From positions 1-14,558 of the forward strand of contig JBBQGU010000056.1 of NCBI GenBank assembly GCA_038323315.1: a stretch of DNA of 14,558 bases. The letters are read 5' to 3'. Under the pieces are notes generated by a model. It did no database searches. It saw only the letters and a list, made by a program, of their open reading frames with translations, and was not told the DNA's origin. Made by a program: the position numbers and the translations under genes. Of this stretch, positions 13,515-14,558 are shown piece by piece; the stretch's first letter is position 1; every line of letters starts with the position of its first letter. The stretch is from Stagnihabitans sp038323315 (GTDB taxonomy: Bacteria > Pseudomonadota > Alphaproteobacteria > Rhodobacterales > Rhodobacteraceae).

Positions 13515-14134
13515 AATCCCGCCTCCCCGTGTGTCAACAACCCTTCCGCAACCAGCCGGCCGGCCCATCCCTGCCAGCTTTCAAACTGATGCGTCCGCCA
13601 GCCCCGATCTGCCGCCGCCGCAATATTGTCGGGCCGGTCATCGGTGAACAACAGCCGGTCGCCTGCAATCTGGCAATCCTGTTCCACCATCTCATAAATC
13701 CGGGGGTCGGGCTTGATCACTCCCATCTCCCCCGAAACATAGCGCCGGTCAAAATCTGCCAGGAAATCCATCTTCGGCACGGCCTCGGCGAAAGAATGCT
13801 TCCCGAAATTGGTCAGCGCAAACACCGGCACCCCCTTGGCCCGCAACGCGCGCTGCAACGCAATCGACCCCTCGATCCGGGGCGACGCCAACTCGATCCA
13901 CTGGTCGTACCACATCCGCACCTCGGGCGCCCATTCCGGATGCCGCTCGGCCCAGTCATAGATCGTCTCGCGAAACAACGCGCCCGCGTCGATATCGTCG
14001 TTCATCCCATGCAGATCGACCGCCCCAAACAGCGCCTGCCGCCGCTCCTCGCCGATCACGCGGTCATAGAATGCCTCGGGCTGCCAGCGCGTCAGCACAT
14101 TGCCAATGTCAAAGATCACTGCCTCAACCCGCAT
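13511..14134 (-). CDS. HAD-superfamily hydrolase (YihX-like subgroup)
   Basis: Haloacid-dehalogenase-fold phosphatase, probably acting on a small phosphorylated metabolite in the cytosol. The 207-residue product has motif I FDIGNVLTRW with nucleophile D9, motif II LTNFG (T108), motif III lysine in GVIKPDPRIY (K141) and motif IV FTDDRPDNI (D165/D166). The DxGNV form of motif I is normal for the YihX-like group and not a mutation. The helical cap lies between about 17 and 90. The frame is open to 14185, but GGGAGG (14147-14142) sits seven bases before ATG 14134, which gives the family N-terminus MRVEAVIFDIG; ATG 14140 is less well spaced. The start lies inside the end of the EamA gene (11-base overlap) and its stop overlaps the cyclodeaminase GTG. 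Confidence 0.92.
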   Translation of the reverse strand: MRVEAVIFDIGNVLTRWQPEAFYDRVIGEERRQALFGAVDLHGMNDDIDAGALFRETIYDWAERHPEWAPEVRMWYDQWIELASPRIEGSIALQRALRAKGVPVFALTNFGKHSFAEAVPKMDFLADFDRRYVSGEMGVIKPDPRIYEMVEQDCQIAGDRLLFTDDRPDNIAAAADRGWRTHQFESWQGWAGRLVAEGLLTHGEAGL

Positions 14135-14558
14135 CCTCATGCCTCCCAGTCCCTCGCCTGCCAGTCCCTCGCCTGCCAGTCGCACGCATCACAGTCTCTC
14201 GCCACAGCGTATACAACCCCGCCCCGACAATCAGCGCAATCCCCACCCAGCCCTGGGCATCGGGAAAGGTGCCAAAGAACACCAACCCATAGATCACCGC
14301 CAACGGCATCGCGGTATATTCGAACGGCGCGATCAGGGCCGGCGGATTGGTCCGGTAGGCATGCCCCATCAACATCCCCCCCGCCGCCACCGAGACGCCA
14401 GTGCCGACAAAGAACGCCCAATCCGCCACCGGCGGCCAGTGCCAAACCCGGAACAGAAACGCCAGCGAGGCATCCGACGAGCCCGCCAGATGCCCATCCC
14501 CCACCCAAAGCCCCATGCAGACCGACACGACAATGAACGCGATCTGCGTGAAGAAATT
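14124..14558 (-). CDS. EamA/DMT-family permease, C-terminal part
   Basis: Inner-membrane drug/metabolite transporter family; substrate unknown. The window holds the last 144 residues; the start lies beyond 14558. Visible are hydrophobic segments around FFTQIAFIVVSVCMGLWVG, FRVWHWPPVADWAFFVGTGV, GGMLMGHAYRTNPPALIAPFEY, MPLAVIYGLVFFGTFP and GWVGIALIVGAGLYTLW. The PALIAPFEYT...IYGLVFFGTFPD pattern is the second EamA repeat. After RETV the tail MRATGRRGTGRRGTGRHEDAG is unusually Arg/Gly-rich because it is coded by a 15-bp tandem repeat. The HAD gene starts inside the last codons. Transporter, HAD hydrolase and cyclodeaminase form one coupled operon. Confidence 0.88.
   Translation of the reverse strand, partial: NFFTQIAFIVVSVCMGLWVGDGHLAGSSDASLAFLFRVWHWPPVADWAFFVGTGVSVAAGGMLMGHAYRTNPPALIAPFEYTAMPLAVIYGLVFFGTFPDAQGWVGIALIVGAGLYTLWRETVMRATGRRGTGRRGTGRHEDAG
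14146..14175. repeat. 15-bp tandem repeat, two exact copies plus degenerate flanks
   Basis: CCAGTCCCTCGCCTG at 14146-14160 and exactly again at 14161-14175. A partial third copy (CCAGTCGC) follows from 14176, and a diverged copy (CAGTCTCTCGCC) lies at about 14191-14202. The unit is a multiple of three, so copy number changes keep the EamA frame. The first copy overlaps the HAD Shine-Dalgarno sequence. Confidence 0.9.

Noticed and set aside
13511..14134. HAD motif I lacking the second Asp (FDIGNV) as a sign of a dead enzyme
   Set aside because: DxGNV is the standard form in the YihX-like HAD subgroup and all other motifs are present.
14146..14205. Short repeats as a possible CRISPR array
   Set aside because: Units are 15 bp, directly adjacent without spacers, and lie within coding sequence.
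12657..14536. Two long plus-strand frames (12657-13589 and 13529-14536)
   Set aside because: Antisense to the cyclodeaminase, HAD and EamA genes, which have intact motifs; compositions are RHPQ-rich.

Overview
The window is about two-thirds GC by eye. Its gene content (MipZ, zinc-free bL31, a MatB close to the rhizobial form, DUF1285, and the MoxR/DUF58/DUF4159 cluster) points to an alphaproteobacterium of the Rhodobacteraceae/Roseobacter type. It is ordinary chromosomal DNA. I see no tRNA, rRNA, CRISPR, insertion sequence, phage gene or base-composition break.

Layout: (1) 1-1421, minus: matB (malonate-CoA ligase), cut by the window start just before its catalytic lysine. (2) 1422-1714: intergenic, with a possible plus-strand small ORF behind a perfect ribosome binding site. 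(3) 1715-4150, minus, in transcription order: rplS, rpmE, an intrinsic terminator, two tandem related exported cysteine-bearing proteins of unknown function, and mipZ (division-plane ATPase). rplS has a good sigma70-type promoter at 4367-4395 and a leader of about 210 nt. (4) 4426-11073, minus: a tightly coupled four-gene operon encoding a MoxR AAA+ ATPase, a DUF58 protein, a 913-residue BatA/vWA/GATase-like/DUF4159 membrane protein and a 688-residue vWA/GATase-like membrane protein. Every junction is a 4-bp stop/start overlap. (5) 11132-12510, plus, divergent from moxR: a DUF1285 protein coupled to a hydroxypyruvate isomerase-family protein. (6) 12511-12605: structured intergenic DNA with two hairpins. 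(7) 12606-14558, minus: an EamA-type permease (start beyond the window), a HAD hydrolase and an ornithine cyclodeaminase/mu-crystallin-family protein, all overlapping.

The most interesting region is the MoxR cassette. The ATPase and DUF58 protein look cytosolic. Both large membrane proteins are predicted by the positive-inside rule to hold their vWA and GATase-like bodies in the periplasm. The family is known but its function is not established, and the details here (one degenerate MIDAS, and a signal-peptide-like junction before the DUF4159 domain) are testable. Second in interest is the tandem pair of four-cysteine exported proteins between rpmE and mipZ. I did not find a clearly new defence or mobile system.
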